From Paradesertivirga superstes (GTDB lineage Bacteria > Bacteroidota > Bacteroidia > Sphingobacteriales > Sphingobacteriaceae): 64,000 bases of DNA. Positions 25,301 through 32,726 of the stretch are shown piece by piece. The stretch is from assembly GCF_037622515.1 (NCBI RefSeq), contig NZ_JBBJCN010000001.1, forward strand, positions 1,054,001-1,118,000, in the 5' to 3' direction. The notes below the pieces were generated by a model. The model did no database searches, had not been told where the DNA came from, and saw only the letters and a list, made by a program, of their open reading frames with translations. Each line of letters starts with the position of its first letter. Positions within the stretch are counted from its first letter, which is position 1. The translations under genes and the position numbers were made by a program.

Positions 25301-28265
25301 AAGTACGAACTACTTCATTCCACACCTTGTTATCTTTTACTTTAAAGCTGCTGATATTACCGTATTGACCTGTGGATGCGCCAGAAGTACCAAAGCCTGC
25401 ATATTTAGTGTTGGCCTCTGTAAAAATATTTGTCTTGTTCCACAAATAACTGACACCATCCAATACAAAATCGGAAATGTTACCTGTGGTAGTATTGATG
25501 GTATAAGAGATGGTATGCTGTGCGGAAGCATCCCAGGTTCCTTCATAAGAAAGTGATTGTACCGGTTTGTCTGTTGAACTACCGCTTCCATTCCAAAGGA
25601 CTAGTTCACCATCTTCGGGATTTACAAAAACACCTTGCATGTTCTGAAACCCGAACGTAACTGTACTTGAAGCAATGGAAGGCCAAAATCCAAAATAAAC
25701 ACCACGGGCCGGACGAGTCGTCGGTGTATTATTAAGGAGCGTCCCTTCGTTAAAGCTGCCAGAAATGTTAATATAAGTCGGCTTGGTATACCCATCAGCG
25801 CTTGAAATATCCACTACCTCCGCCATAACGGTTGATATTTGCGCGCTGCCGTTAACAACGGTGTTGGGAGAAGGCGTTCCTGTAAACGAAGGTTGAAATA
25901 CACGATTGCCGATGGTTGCAACTTCCGGTGTTCTTCCGGTTACAAGACTACCTAAACCAGTTTCAAAATTATCTTCAACAAGGCTGACAGCATCAGTTGC
26001 AGTAGCAGTTGCCTCAGCGGAGTTACCACTTTCTCCCAGCGCATTCACAGCAGAAACGACATAATAATAAGTGTCGCCATTAGATAAACCGATGTTGGTA
26101 TGAACAGTTGTATCAACGGTGGCAATGGTGATATAAGGCCCACCACTGGTAGTGGCGCGTTTTACTTTATAGCTACCAGCACCGACAGGAGCATTCCAGC
26201 TAAGGGCGATTTGACCACTACCGGCTTTTGCCATGAGTAACGAAGGAGCGGCAGGAGCTTGTGTAGGGGCAACTTCAGTGACGCTAATTTTGTTGAGATT
26301 AAACGCAGTTTCTGTGCCTCCGACATAAATGCGCATGCTTTGTATACCTGCTTGCAGCGTTACCGTGTTCACAACAAGATCTTTCCAATCATCAGCACCA
26401 GTTGAATTGTCGCCGCCAAAAGGTACGGCTACTTCACCGGTTCCATTCACACCATCAAAATCAAATCGTATTTTACCATTTGAATTTATTGAAGAATAGC
26501 GAATAGCAATTTTATAAAAGCCGGTTTTTGGAACTGCGACGGTAAAATTCATCCATTCACCGGGCTGCATATTGTTCACAGCATAGCCGCCTTCTGAACA
26601 AACAGCAATATCAACGGCCTCGGAAGTTCGATAAGCACCGCCCGTATTTCCATTGTCTAAATCATTATAGGTTTTTCCCTGTCCACCCGAAGTGAAAAAA
26701 TCATAATTCTCTGCCTCAATTGTAGCAAGAATGTTATTCGTTCCATAAACAGGCTGTCCGTCTACAAACGATTGAACAGGGTCTCCAGGGGACAGCTTTG
26801 CTCTGTGAAAGGTGAGGCCACCGTATCCGGGATGATCGGTTTCAAATCCCGGTCCTTCATATCCAAATTCATTTAGTGAAATGTCATAAGCTCTTTGGGT
26901 CCATTTGAACTTGTCTGAGGTAAGGCCTATTCTGTCCCGGTAATGAGCAAGTACCATTTCGTGAAAAGGGCTTTGGTCCGATTTAAAAAGTTCCCCTCTT
27001 GTCATCCGGGTAAAGTCTCCCTCACTGTACGGATTCATTTTTAATGATGTCCAACGGCCGCTCCGACTTCTCCGGCTTATAAATTCTCCATTTTCTAGCG
27101 TCGGTTCCCATGGAGTTGACTGGTCGGGAAAAGAATAATTAAGGGAAACATTATAACGAAACGCATGCTCTAAACCTAAAAGGATACGGTTGTCAAGATA
27201 GCTATACATGTCATCCCCCTGGTTCCATGCCATTTCTGCCATTGTGTTTATTATGGATACACCAGTAATGGGATGGCTCTGGTCACGGGAAGCCTCCTCG
27301 TTTTGCCCGTTTTCATGAATATAATACTGAATCTGGTCATCATAACCATAATCAGGAATAGTCGTTTGTTGAAATGGAGCTATTGGTGAATACGTGTCAA
27401 AATATTGATTTGATGCAGTCTTTGTTTCTGAAACGATAGGCGGGCCGGATACGTAAGGAAGATCGTCTGGACGGTGAGGTTGCGCTGTCAAATATCTATA
27501 TGCCCTATCATACATAGTGCGGTTATCCATGAAGATACCCATTGCCATAATCCCACGCCAAGCAAAAACACCTTGGTTTCCATGACGCCCGGGGTCTCCA
27601 TTGTACATATACCAGTAGAAAGTAACGTCAGAACTATTAATAGCTGCCGTTGGCACTAGTGTTGTGGAGTAACCTGGATATACCAGCATTGCTTTAAATT
27701 TATCAATATCGGCTTGTTGCCAGCCAGGATACGTGCTTTTAATAATTTCTGCACCTTCAAGCAATTTCCATACAACCCTGCCGGCATTCAATGCAGTGGT
27801 ACCGTCTGAAACAAATCGCTTGACATTTACCCAAGCATTTAAAATCTCCACCGCTTTTTGTGCATGCCGTACATCGCCGGTGATGTACCACATAAGTGAA
27901 TTATAGTAAGCAGCTAATCCGTCAAATTTTATTTTACTATACTCGCTGTTTAACGTCTGGTTAATTACAGTATTTGAGCTACTGCCTCTTACTACATAAT
28001 TGTAGCTTGCCAACGGGCTTAACGCCATGTTGTCAAATGAACTCTTCCACGGTTCTTTACCTGCCCTCACCATCATCTTCATCCTATCCAAATCGGATTG
28101 TTTGTGTGAAATACCAGGATGAACAAAAGATTGAGCGTTTGAGGATTGAATTCCCATAAAAAGGAAAATCAAGCAAACCACAAGCAGTTTAACGGGATAA
28201 AAACTACAAATTCCAATTGGCATATTGGAAAATCGGAGAACATTTGGCTGTGTAAAAATTTGCAT
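22335..28265 (-). CDS. Giant T9SS-exported alginate-lyase-fold enzyme with CBM6 and Ig repeats
   Basis: The 1976-residue modular protein opens with a signal peptide (to about residue 45; an ATG at codon 15 is an alternative start). Next is an alginate-lyase-type alpha-toroid at 47-500, with HPGISHKQSDLDRMK, GRHGNQGVFAWRG and NGQNEEASRDQSHPITG, the last two carrying likely catalytic Asn/Arg/His. It continues with CBM6 at 513-665 (IEAENYD...), FN3 at 675-757, TGRTPE module 1 at 761-977, an Ig repeat, TGRTPE module 2 at 1078-1299, and four tandem Ig repeats. It ends with Asp-rich YVDADKDGFGS calcium repeats, a SprB-like domain, a KVMICHNGK block and a T9SS sorting domain (YPNPATDN, last 75 residues). 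It should cut a uronate backbone outside the cell. It is a monocistronic unit with its own operator. Confidence 0.85.
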   Translation of the reverse strand: MQIFTQPNVLRFSNMPIGICSFYPVKLLVVCLIFLFMGIQSSNAQSFVHPGISHKQSDLDRMKMMVRAGKEPWKSSFDNMALSPLASYNYVVRGSSSNTVINQTLNSEYSKIKFDGLAAYYNSLMWYITGDVRHAQKAVEILNAWVNVKRFVSDGTTALNAGRVVWKLLEGAEIIKSTYPGWQQADIDKFKAMLVYPGYSTTLVPTAAINSSDVTFYWYMYNGDPGRHGNQGVFAWRGIMAMGIFMDNRTMYDRAYRYLTAQPHRPDDLPYVSGPPIVSETKTASNQYFDTYSPIAPFQQTTIPDYGYDDQIQYYIHENGQNEEASRDQSHPITGVSIINTMAEMAWNQGDDMYSYLDNRILLGLEHAFRYNVSLNYSFPDQSTPWEPTLENGEFISRRSRSGRWTSLKMNPYSEGDFTRMTRGELFKSDQSPFHEMVLAHYRDRIGLTSDKFKWTQRAYDISLNEFGYEGPGFETDHPGYGGLTFHRAKLSPGDPVQSFVDGQPVYGTNNILATIEAENYDFFTSGGQGKTYNDLDNGNTGGAYRTSEAVDIAVCSEGGYAVNNMQPGEWMNFTVAVPKTGFYKIAIRYSSINSNGKIRFDFDGVNGTGEVAVPFGGDNSTGADDWKDLVVNTVTLQAGIQSMRIYVGGTETAFNLNKISVTEVAPTQAPAAPSLLMAKAGSGQIALSWNAPVGAGSYKVKRATTSGGPYITIATVDTTVHTNIGLSNGDTYYYVVSAVNALGESGNSAEATATATDAVSLVEDNFETGLGSLVTGRTPEVATIGNRVFQPSFTGTPSPNTVVNGSAQISTVMAEVVDISSADGYTKPTYINISGSFNEGTLLNNTPTTRPARGVYFGFWPSIASSTVTFGFQNMQGVFVNPEDGELVLWNGSGSSTDKPVQSLSYEGTWDASAQHTISYTINTTTGNISDFVLDGVSYLWNKTNIFTEANTKYAGFGTSGASTGQYGNISSFKVKDNKVWNEVVRTSQTINFPDFSDKKIGDADFNIDASASSGLPLTYVNSTPSVATVAADGIVHIVGPGTATITAYQSGNTSYEMATAVSRVLTVTKDGSTETRLLLQDDFTTSSGTGNVTGRTPEVATIASRTYQKSSAAASTANTATVINGVAKMNANIAEMIDLASVAGYIKPTYINISNTFDLGNITNPSTPRAGRGVFLGFWSAISASGDAITNMRGVVVNPLTTAGQVQLCLWNGGGSTGTPLQILPYNGTWNNAITHTMSYTVNTTTGNISDFVLDGVSYTWNTVNIFNATNTRYAGFGANGASSTQFGNVSSFKVMNAAPQLAQTITFPAITTKQNGDTDFNPRATASSGNPITYSSSNTAVVTIVDGLAHIVGEGTSTITATQAGNSDYLPASAAQTVTVKTGQTITFNSLDSKYVGDADFNLTATASSGLPVTYTSSNNSVATIVNGNQVRIVAQGNATITAIQAGDTAYAAATNQTQLQVVKKVNQSITFDALTAKRVGDADFNLSATATSGLPITYTSGDENVATIVNGQVHIVGEGTVLITASQAGDNKYNVATSVTQTLTVTKQDQNITFNALPAKQVADADFNAGASTSSGLPLTYTSSDESVATIVNGLIHIVGVGITNITASQAGNNHFKAAASVTQSLTVNKEYYVDADKDGFGSHTIALLPLNEAPEGYSTNNTDCNDNDVTVHEPQQFYVDADKDGFGSTTTVMFCSSVAREGYAKNNTDCDDTKLLYADMDADGLGAGSPVACGVANNNDCDDTNPRQLTVIIPDVYVVNADMDEKNTIYKGYGPATLTIKGMPTGGTAPYTYKWSTTETTQAIVISAAGTYTVVITDAKGCSTSTSITIKTVDVTCGNNNDKVMICHNGKVICVASNSVQEHLNHGDRLGFCSVPSTTAKNPTLKDVVEVETADNVIVYPNPATDNVKVSVTAIQTGATMQLFSANGTLVYSGIVTNLIETIPVQKLPTGLYYLKVMNGRQIVIKKIVKN
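23370..24355 (-). repeat. Four tandem Ig-like repeats within the 1976-aa lyase
   Basis: Four units of about 82 residues (246 bp) follow one another. Each has Q-x-ITF, K-x-GDADFN, SGLP-x-TYTSS, VATIVNG, HIVGEGT and ITA-x-QAG. A fifth, separate copy lies between the two TGRTPE modules near 25040-25310. They probably space the lyase and CBM away from the cell surface. Confidence 0.85.
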
Positions 28266-28522
28266 ATAATGAAGTAATTAGGTTTATAATTTTTTACCTG
28301 AGATCCATAACACTTACACAACCCCGTCTGCTGCATTGAAATGCTTTCCAAGGTCCTAGAAGCCTGGCTTTCAAGATAACTTAACTGTCGACTGCTTAAT
28401 AGCCTGGTACACCCACGGGTCAAAAATGAAAGCGCAAAAAAAAACTAAAATTTCTCTGTAATTTTTAATTATCGTTCTATAACTAGAATAAAGCCTCCAG
28501 CTTCGGTGCATTAGCGCCTACT

Positions 28523-28551
28523 CAAAATTAGTCACACTAAATCGATTTAGC
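28523..28551 (-). promoter_or_regulatory. LacI-type operator and promoter for the 1976-aa lyase
   Basis: The site ACTAAATCGATTTAGC (28536-28551) has one terminal mismatch to the palindrome. It is followed on the minus strand, after exactly 5 nt, by TAATTTTG (28530-28523), a TAnnTTTG box. The lyase start is about 260 bp downstream, leaving a long leader. Confidence 0.75.
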
Positions 28552-28859
28552 AATTAATTTTTTAGTTTTTAGGATTTTACAATTTTAGGCTGATTTGTGT
28601 ATTAAATCTGGAAAAAGCTACCACCTCGTTAATTAAAATCACAAGATTATCTAATTGCCTGTTCAGCAAGCAGCCGCAGCGTTTATACCTGTAATGAAAA
28701 ATTGTAGTAATTCAATTATAATAAGGAATACCACCAACGCACAGGAACGACTAAAGCAAGCACACAATTTATAGGACTTAACCACACTTAGCCAAGGAAC
28801 TGTAAGCGACACATACGACTGCATCTATCAGATTATCCACAATTTAACCAAAACAAAAC
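28552..28859. other. Gene-free spacer
   Basis: No frame with family resemblance, RNA or repeat is seen between the lyase operator and the terminator of the isomerase gene. Confidence 0.4.
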
Positions 28860-28891
28860 GGGGCAAAATCCTTCTGAAAAGACTTTGCCCC
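28860..28891 (-). terminator. Terminator of the GH97-SDR-isomerase operon
   Basis: On the minus strand an 11-bp stem (GGGGCAAAGTC / GATTTTGCCCC, one mismatch) with a 10-nt loop is followed by GTTTTGTTTTGG. It lies about 90 bp past the isomerase stop. Confidence 0.7.
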
Positions 28892-28983
28892 TTAAAGGGT
28901 TCTGCCGCACATCGAGCTCCCGTAAAAGACATTTGTCTTTATCAGTCAACAGGATCTAAACATCAACATTTTACAGAACTGAA

Positions 28984-29490
28984 TTATCTTCCAAAATCAT
29001 CTTGTAGACGTACAATATCCTCCTCGTCAGACGGACTATTTGCATTTGTATGTTGCCATATCTCTGCTATTACGCCCCATTCTTTCAGGCCCACCAATCG
29101 ATGCCGTTCACCTTGTGTTAGCTCTATCAACTCGCCCGATCCATATTCCTTTAGTTCTGTTTCCTCATCTGTAAGACTTTTTATAACCCCCACTACCCCC
29201 TCCAATACTTTCCAAATCTCTGCTCTCCGAAAATGATATTGCCATGAAAGGCGCATTCCAGGTGCAACAAGCAAAATTTTAGGACTTAACTTTCCTGATA
29301 TATTTAGCTCTTCTATACCCATTCTTGCAAAAAACAATTTGGCAAAGTCAGCGGCCTGGTTTTCGTTTATCACAAAAAAGCCCCCCCACGGTCTGCTTTT
29401 ATCACTACTGACAATCTCGAAATTCAGTGCTTTTAATTTATTTTCTACCTCGTTGAATATTCTTTCTTTCATTTCCATAATCCTATTCAT
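28984..29490 (-). CDS. Cupin sugar isomerase (lyxose/mannose-phosphate isomerase-like)
   Basis: The 168-residue single-domain cupin is cytoplasmic. Metal-ligand pattern: WQYHFRRAEIWKVLEG gives His86 and Glu91, and GERHRLVG gives His130, followed by AEIWQH with Glu143. The Q-Y-H-x-x-R-x-E and H-R-L blocks resemble type II mannose-6-phosphate isomerase C-domains and D-lyxose isomerases. The start overlaps the SDR stop by 8 bp, so the two are translationally coupled. Next to a gluconate-5-dehydrogenase-like SDR, it may isomerise a keto-uronate or ketose made from unsaturated uronates, taking the place of KduI. That role is inferred from context only. Confidence 0.65.
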   Translation of the reverse strand: MNRIMEMKERIFNEVENKLKALNFEIVSSDKSRPWGGFFVINENQAADFAKLFFARMGIEELNISGKLSPKILLVAPGMRLSWQYHFRRAEIWKVLEGVVGVIKSLTDEETELKEYGSGELIELTQGERHRLVGLKEWGVIAEIWQHTNANSPSDEEDIVRLQDDFGR

Positions 29491-30271
29491 TTGAAGCTTT
29501 TCCCAAAGTTGCTAAGATCCCTCCATCGACATAAAGTATATGACCATTCACAAAGTCGGACGCCTTCGATGATAAGAAGATAGTTGCACCCTGTAAATCC
29601 TCCGGTTCCCCCCATCGAGCCGCAGGGGTACGACTTAAAATAAACTCATTGAATGGATGACCATCTACGCGAATCGGTGCTGTTTGGGTAGTGGCAAAAT
29701 AACCCGGACCAATTCCGTTAACCTGGATATTGAATTTTGCCCACTCTGTAGCCAGATTTTTTGTAAACATTTTTAAACCTCCTTTTGCGGCAGCATAAGC
29801 ACTTACCGTTTCACGTCCTACTTCGCTCATCATTGAACAGATATTAATCACTTTTCCCGACCTGCGCTCAATCATGTATTTCCCCACATGTTTAGACATA
29901 ATAAAAGGGCCGGTTAAATCGATTCTTATTACGGCCTCCCAATCGGCTAATTCCATATCAATTACAGGAGTGCGTTTTATTATTCCCGCATTATTTACGA
30001 GAATATCAATCGGTCCAACTTCTGACTCCATTTTTCCAATTGCGGCTTTTACAGCCTCTTCGTCGGTAACATCGAACAGGTATCCTTTTACTTCTATTCC
30101 ATTTTCAGCATACTCCTTCAACGCAAGTTCAAGTTTTTCAGCAGAAATATCATTGATAATAATTTGAGCACCCGCGTTGGCCAAACCTGTAGCCATAGAC
30201 ATTCCCAAACCATGTGTGGCCCCTGTTAAAAGAGCTGTTTTTCCTTTTAAGTCAAAAATTGATAACGACAT
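29483..30271 (-). CDS. SDR dehydrogenase, KduD/gluconate 5-dehydrogenase type
   Basis: The 262-residue classical short-chain dehydrogenase has cofactor loop TGATHGLG (residues 16-23), Asp41 after beta-2 favouring NAD(H), NNAG at 93-96, and catalytic Ser146, Tyr159 and Lys163 (SAYAAAKGG). The GPGYFATTQTAPI and VDGGILAT ends match 2-dehydro-3-deoxy-gluconate 5-dehydrogenase (KduD) and gluconate 5-dehydrogenase relatives. After lyase and GH88 action, unsaturated uronate opens to 4-deoxy-5-keto-uronate. KduD-type enzymes reduce its isomer to KDG, a fitting step here. It lies between GH97 and the isomerase in one operator-led unit. Confidence 0.8.
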   Translation of the reverse strand: MSLSIFDLKGKTALLTGATHGLGMSMATGLANAGAQIIINDISAEKLELALKEYAENGIEVKGYLFDVTDEEAVKAAIGKMESEVGPIDILVNNAGIIKRTPVIDMELADWEAVIRIDLTGPFIMSKHVGKYMIERRSGKVINICSMMSEVGRETVSAYAAAKGGLKMFTKNLATEWAKFNIQVNGIGPGYFATTQTAPIRVDGHPFNEFILSRTPAARWGEPEDLQGATIFLSSKASDFVNGHILYVDGGILATLGKASNE

Positions 30272-30450
30272 TATATGTATAGTTTAAATGAAAAAATTTA
30301 TACGATTCAACCACTAGACTAGTGAATTGTAATTGTCCTTTGGAAATTTTTGCAATTCCCTCGCAGGTAAGAACTTGCCGAGTTCTGCGTTCACGTTATA
30401 CTCAAGAAAAACTGACATAACACTTCCGGGTCTACCACCAAAATGACCCG

Positions 30451-32280
30451 TTATTTCCTCTCCCTTAATATTATTGCCTGTCCACCTTTACCCTTAATAA
30501 TGAATTTAAACACATCTCCTTTTTTCACTTCAAATACTTTTTTTTCGAGGGTGCTATTATTATCTTCATATACAGTAGCAATATATTTTTGCCTAGGCTT
30601 TAAAAAATCGAGTTTGATTTGTTCTTTCCAGTCTTCATGCCCGGCTACATTACCTACAAACCATGTTGTCCCACTCCGTCGCGCCACACTTATATTTTTA
30701 CCTATTTCACCTTTAAGGTAATGCGTATCATCCCACACGGTGGGCACGTATTTAAAAAACTCAATCTCCTCTGAGTTGGTATAGTCTTTAGGCTTCCCAT
30801 ACCAGAATATAGCTTGCAGGGGACTGAAGTAAACAACGGTCAATGCCAACTGCTGACCTTTACTAACCTTTAAATTTTTACTGAAATTATTTTTGGGATT
30901 GGGAAAGCAGAAGGTAAAATCTGCTGCACCTGCAAGAAAACGGGTATAGGGTAATGTAGTAGTGTGAAAGGCATCAGGACTATTTTCGTCCCCTCGTATT
31001 CCTTCTTGTGATAACAATGCCGGATAAGTTCTGCTTAAACCCGTTGGCTTATAATTATCATGAATATTCAAGACCAAGCCATAATCGTTTACTTTTCTGA
31101 TTGCAGAGCTAAGCCAGCCGAGTCCTTTTTGACTAAACCCATCTATAAAGCCAAACTTCATTCCGGCAATTCCCCACTTCTTGTATAGTGGTAGAATTTC
31201 GTCCAAATGATTCTGCAGGCCAATATAGTTTACATATACGATTACCCCTATACCCTTTTTTTTACCATATTGAATCACCTTAGGCATGTCGATCTGTGGA
31301 ATAGGAATGCGTGGATCAGACGACTGCGCCCTTTCCGGCCCATACCAGCCTGCATCAAACATAATGTAGCGGAAATTGAGCTTTTCAGCAAGATCGATAC
31401 AATCAAAACCTGCCTGAGTATTTAACTCCGATCGTATTAATTTGCCAGGCTGGATACTTGAAGGAATCTCTTTGACCGGTGGCGGATTTAACCGTAAAAA
31501 AAGATCGCTGAACTGATGCAAGCCTATTGCTGTATTTGAAAAACTGACAGTTCTCCACGGTGTTTGAAACAAACCTGAGAACTTCACTTCTTTATCCCTA
31601 GCAAATACCACATTGAGGCTATTTTTCTGGATTCCTTTTCCAAGCTCAGCTTTGGTGTAATCCAAATTTTCTGCTTCGCCTATGCTGATAAAAAATTTTC
31701 CGTTTGTTAAAGTAGCTGGAAAATCGCACGTGGTATTTAAGGAATCTATGCGAATTGGACTAAAAACCGTTTCATGATGATACTGAAAAATTCGATAAGA
31801 GTGGGATAAGTCGAAAGTCGTTAACTCCTTTTTAATCCGAAAATCATTGCCTTCCGCTTGCTCAGGCACTATATATTTAAATGCGATGCTACCATTAAAA
31901 ACTCTCGCAAGAAGATTGAAGTTCTGATGATTTGAAGTACAAGATAGATTCAATTCGTTGTAATTATTCTTCACAAACTCCTTTTCTCCAAATTCCCATT
32001 TAAAGGTCTCAATATGGCTTTCCCGGGTGGCATTCATGATCCTCGTTTTCTGGCCAAGCGTACCATTGTTCAGTTCTAAGCCTAATGCCGACCAGGCAAT
32101 TACAGTTTTGTTATTATATTTTACGGTGTATTGAAGATTTCCATGTTTATCAATAGCGAACTTTGCTTCGGTCCGCTTATCTGGAGAGCTGAGTTTTTGA
32201 GACCCGAAAGTTTGTGAGATACTTTTCTGGCTTAGAAGCAGCATCGGAATCGCCAATAATATCGTTAATATAAATTTCAT
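30451..32280 (-). CDS. GH97 glycoside hydrolase 1
   Basis: I use the ATG at 32280 (MKFILTILLAIPMLLLSQ...), which gives a clean signal peptide. The 609-residue product has the GH97 N-terminal beta-sandwich (KLSSPDKRTEAKFAID...), a TIM barrel (FDAGWYGPE, GIGVIVYVNY, GMKFGFIDG near 376, LNIHDNYKPTGLSRTYP, SQEGIRGDE near 425) and a C-terminal beta-domain. GH97 enzymes are alpha-glucosidases or alpha-galactosidases and need calcium. The SQEGIRG Glu fits the catalytic acid. The barrel strand that carries the nucleophile Asp in retaining members reads KFGF, with Gly there, so the mechanism is uncertain. It is first in the GH97-SDR-isomerase unit. Confidence 0.85.
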   Translation of the reverse strand: MKFILTILLAIPMLLLSQKSISQTFGSQKLSSPDKRTEAKFAIDKHGNLQYTVKYNNKTVIAWSALGLELNNGTLGQKTRIMNATRESHIETFKWEFGEKEFVKNNYNELNLSCTSNHQNFNLLARVFNGSIAFKYIVPEQAEGNDFRIKKELTTFDLSHSYRIFQYHHETVFSPIRIDSLNTTCDFPATLTNGKFFISIGEAENLDYTKAELGKGIQKNSLNVVFARDKEVKFSGLFQTPWRTVSFSNTAIGLHQFSDLFLRLNPPPVKEIPSSIQPGKLIRSELNTQAGFDCIDLAEKLNFRYIMFDAGWYGPERAQSSDPRIPIPQIDMPKVIQYGKKKGIGVIVYVNYIGLQNHLDEILPLYKKWGIAGMKFGFIDGFSQKGLGWLSSAIRKVNDYGLVLNIHDNYKPTGLSRTYPALLSQEGIRGDENSPDAFHTTTLPYTRFLAGAADFTFCFPNPKNNFSKNLKVSKGQQLALTVVYFSPLQAIFWYGKPKDYTNSEEIEFFKYVPTVWDDTHYLKGEIGKNISVARRSGTTWFVGNVAGHEDWKEQIKLDFLKPRQKYIATVYEDNNSTLEKKVFEVKKGDVFKFIIKGKGGQAIILRERK

Positions 32281-32542
32281 TATACAGGTTTTCATTTTAT
32301 TATCGCTTTACTTTGTTTTTAGGATTCTTATAAACGCCTGTTCTTCCTAATATAGAAAAACGACTTATTTTTAGTAATGAGGCATATTGGATCTCCCGCT
32401 GCAGGAATAAAATTACCGTAATCTTCTAGAATGCTGAAATCCTATTAACTGATTAGTCTTAAACAGTAACAGGATAGAAAGTGGTTAATCATAATTTGCA
32501 TGCGAACTCTTAATTAAATATCCAAGAGGCAAGAATCGAAAT

Positions 32543-32571
32543 CAAATATATAAATACTAAATCGATTTAAC
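32543..32571 (-). promoter_or_regulatory. LacI-type operator and promoter for GH97-SDR-isomerase
   Basis: The site ACTAAATCGATTTAAC (32556-32571) is degenerate at one end. It is followed on the minus strand, after exactly 5 nt, by TATATTTG (32550-32543). Confidence 0.75.
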
Positions 32572-32632
32572 AACCCTTAAATGGCTATTTTAATATTTTT
32601 AACTGATTTTATCCCCGTAAAAACGTTAGAAA

Positions 32633-32712
32633 GCGTAGACGCTTGTACGAATAAAATACAAACAGTCTACGCGTTGAGAATAACTCTGGGCATGCACCCA
32701 AGTCGGGTGCAT
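32633..32712 (-). terminator. Double hairpin after the 1498-aa lyase gene
   Basis: Two stems follow the lyase stop: ATGCACCC / GGGTGCAT with a 5-nt loop (32692-32712), then GCGTAGAC / GTCTACGC with a long loop (32633-32672). A T-rich stretch follows the second on the minus strand, making it the better terminator. Confidence 0.5.
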
Positions 32713-32726
32713 AACATCTTAAAAAG

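Noticed and set aside
30451..32280. Assigning this GH97 as a standard retaining alpha-galactosidase
   Set aside because: The nucleophile strand has Gly, so the usual retaining assignment is not supported.
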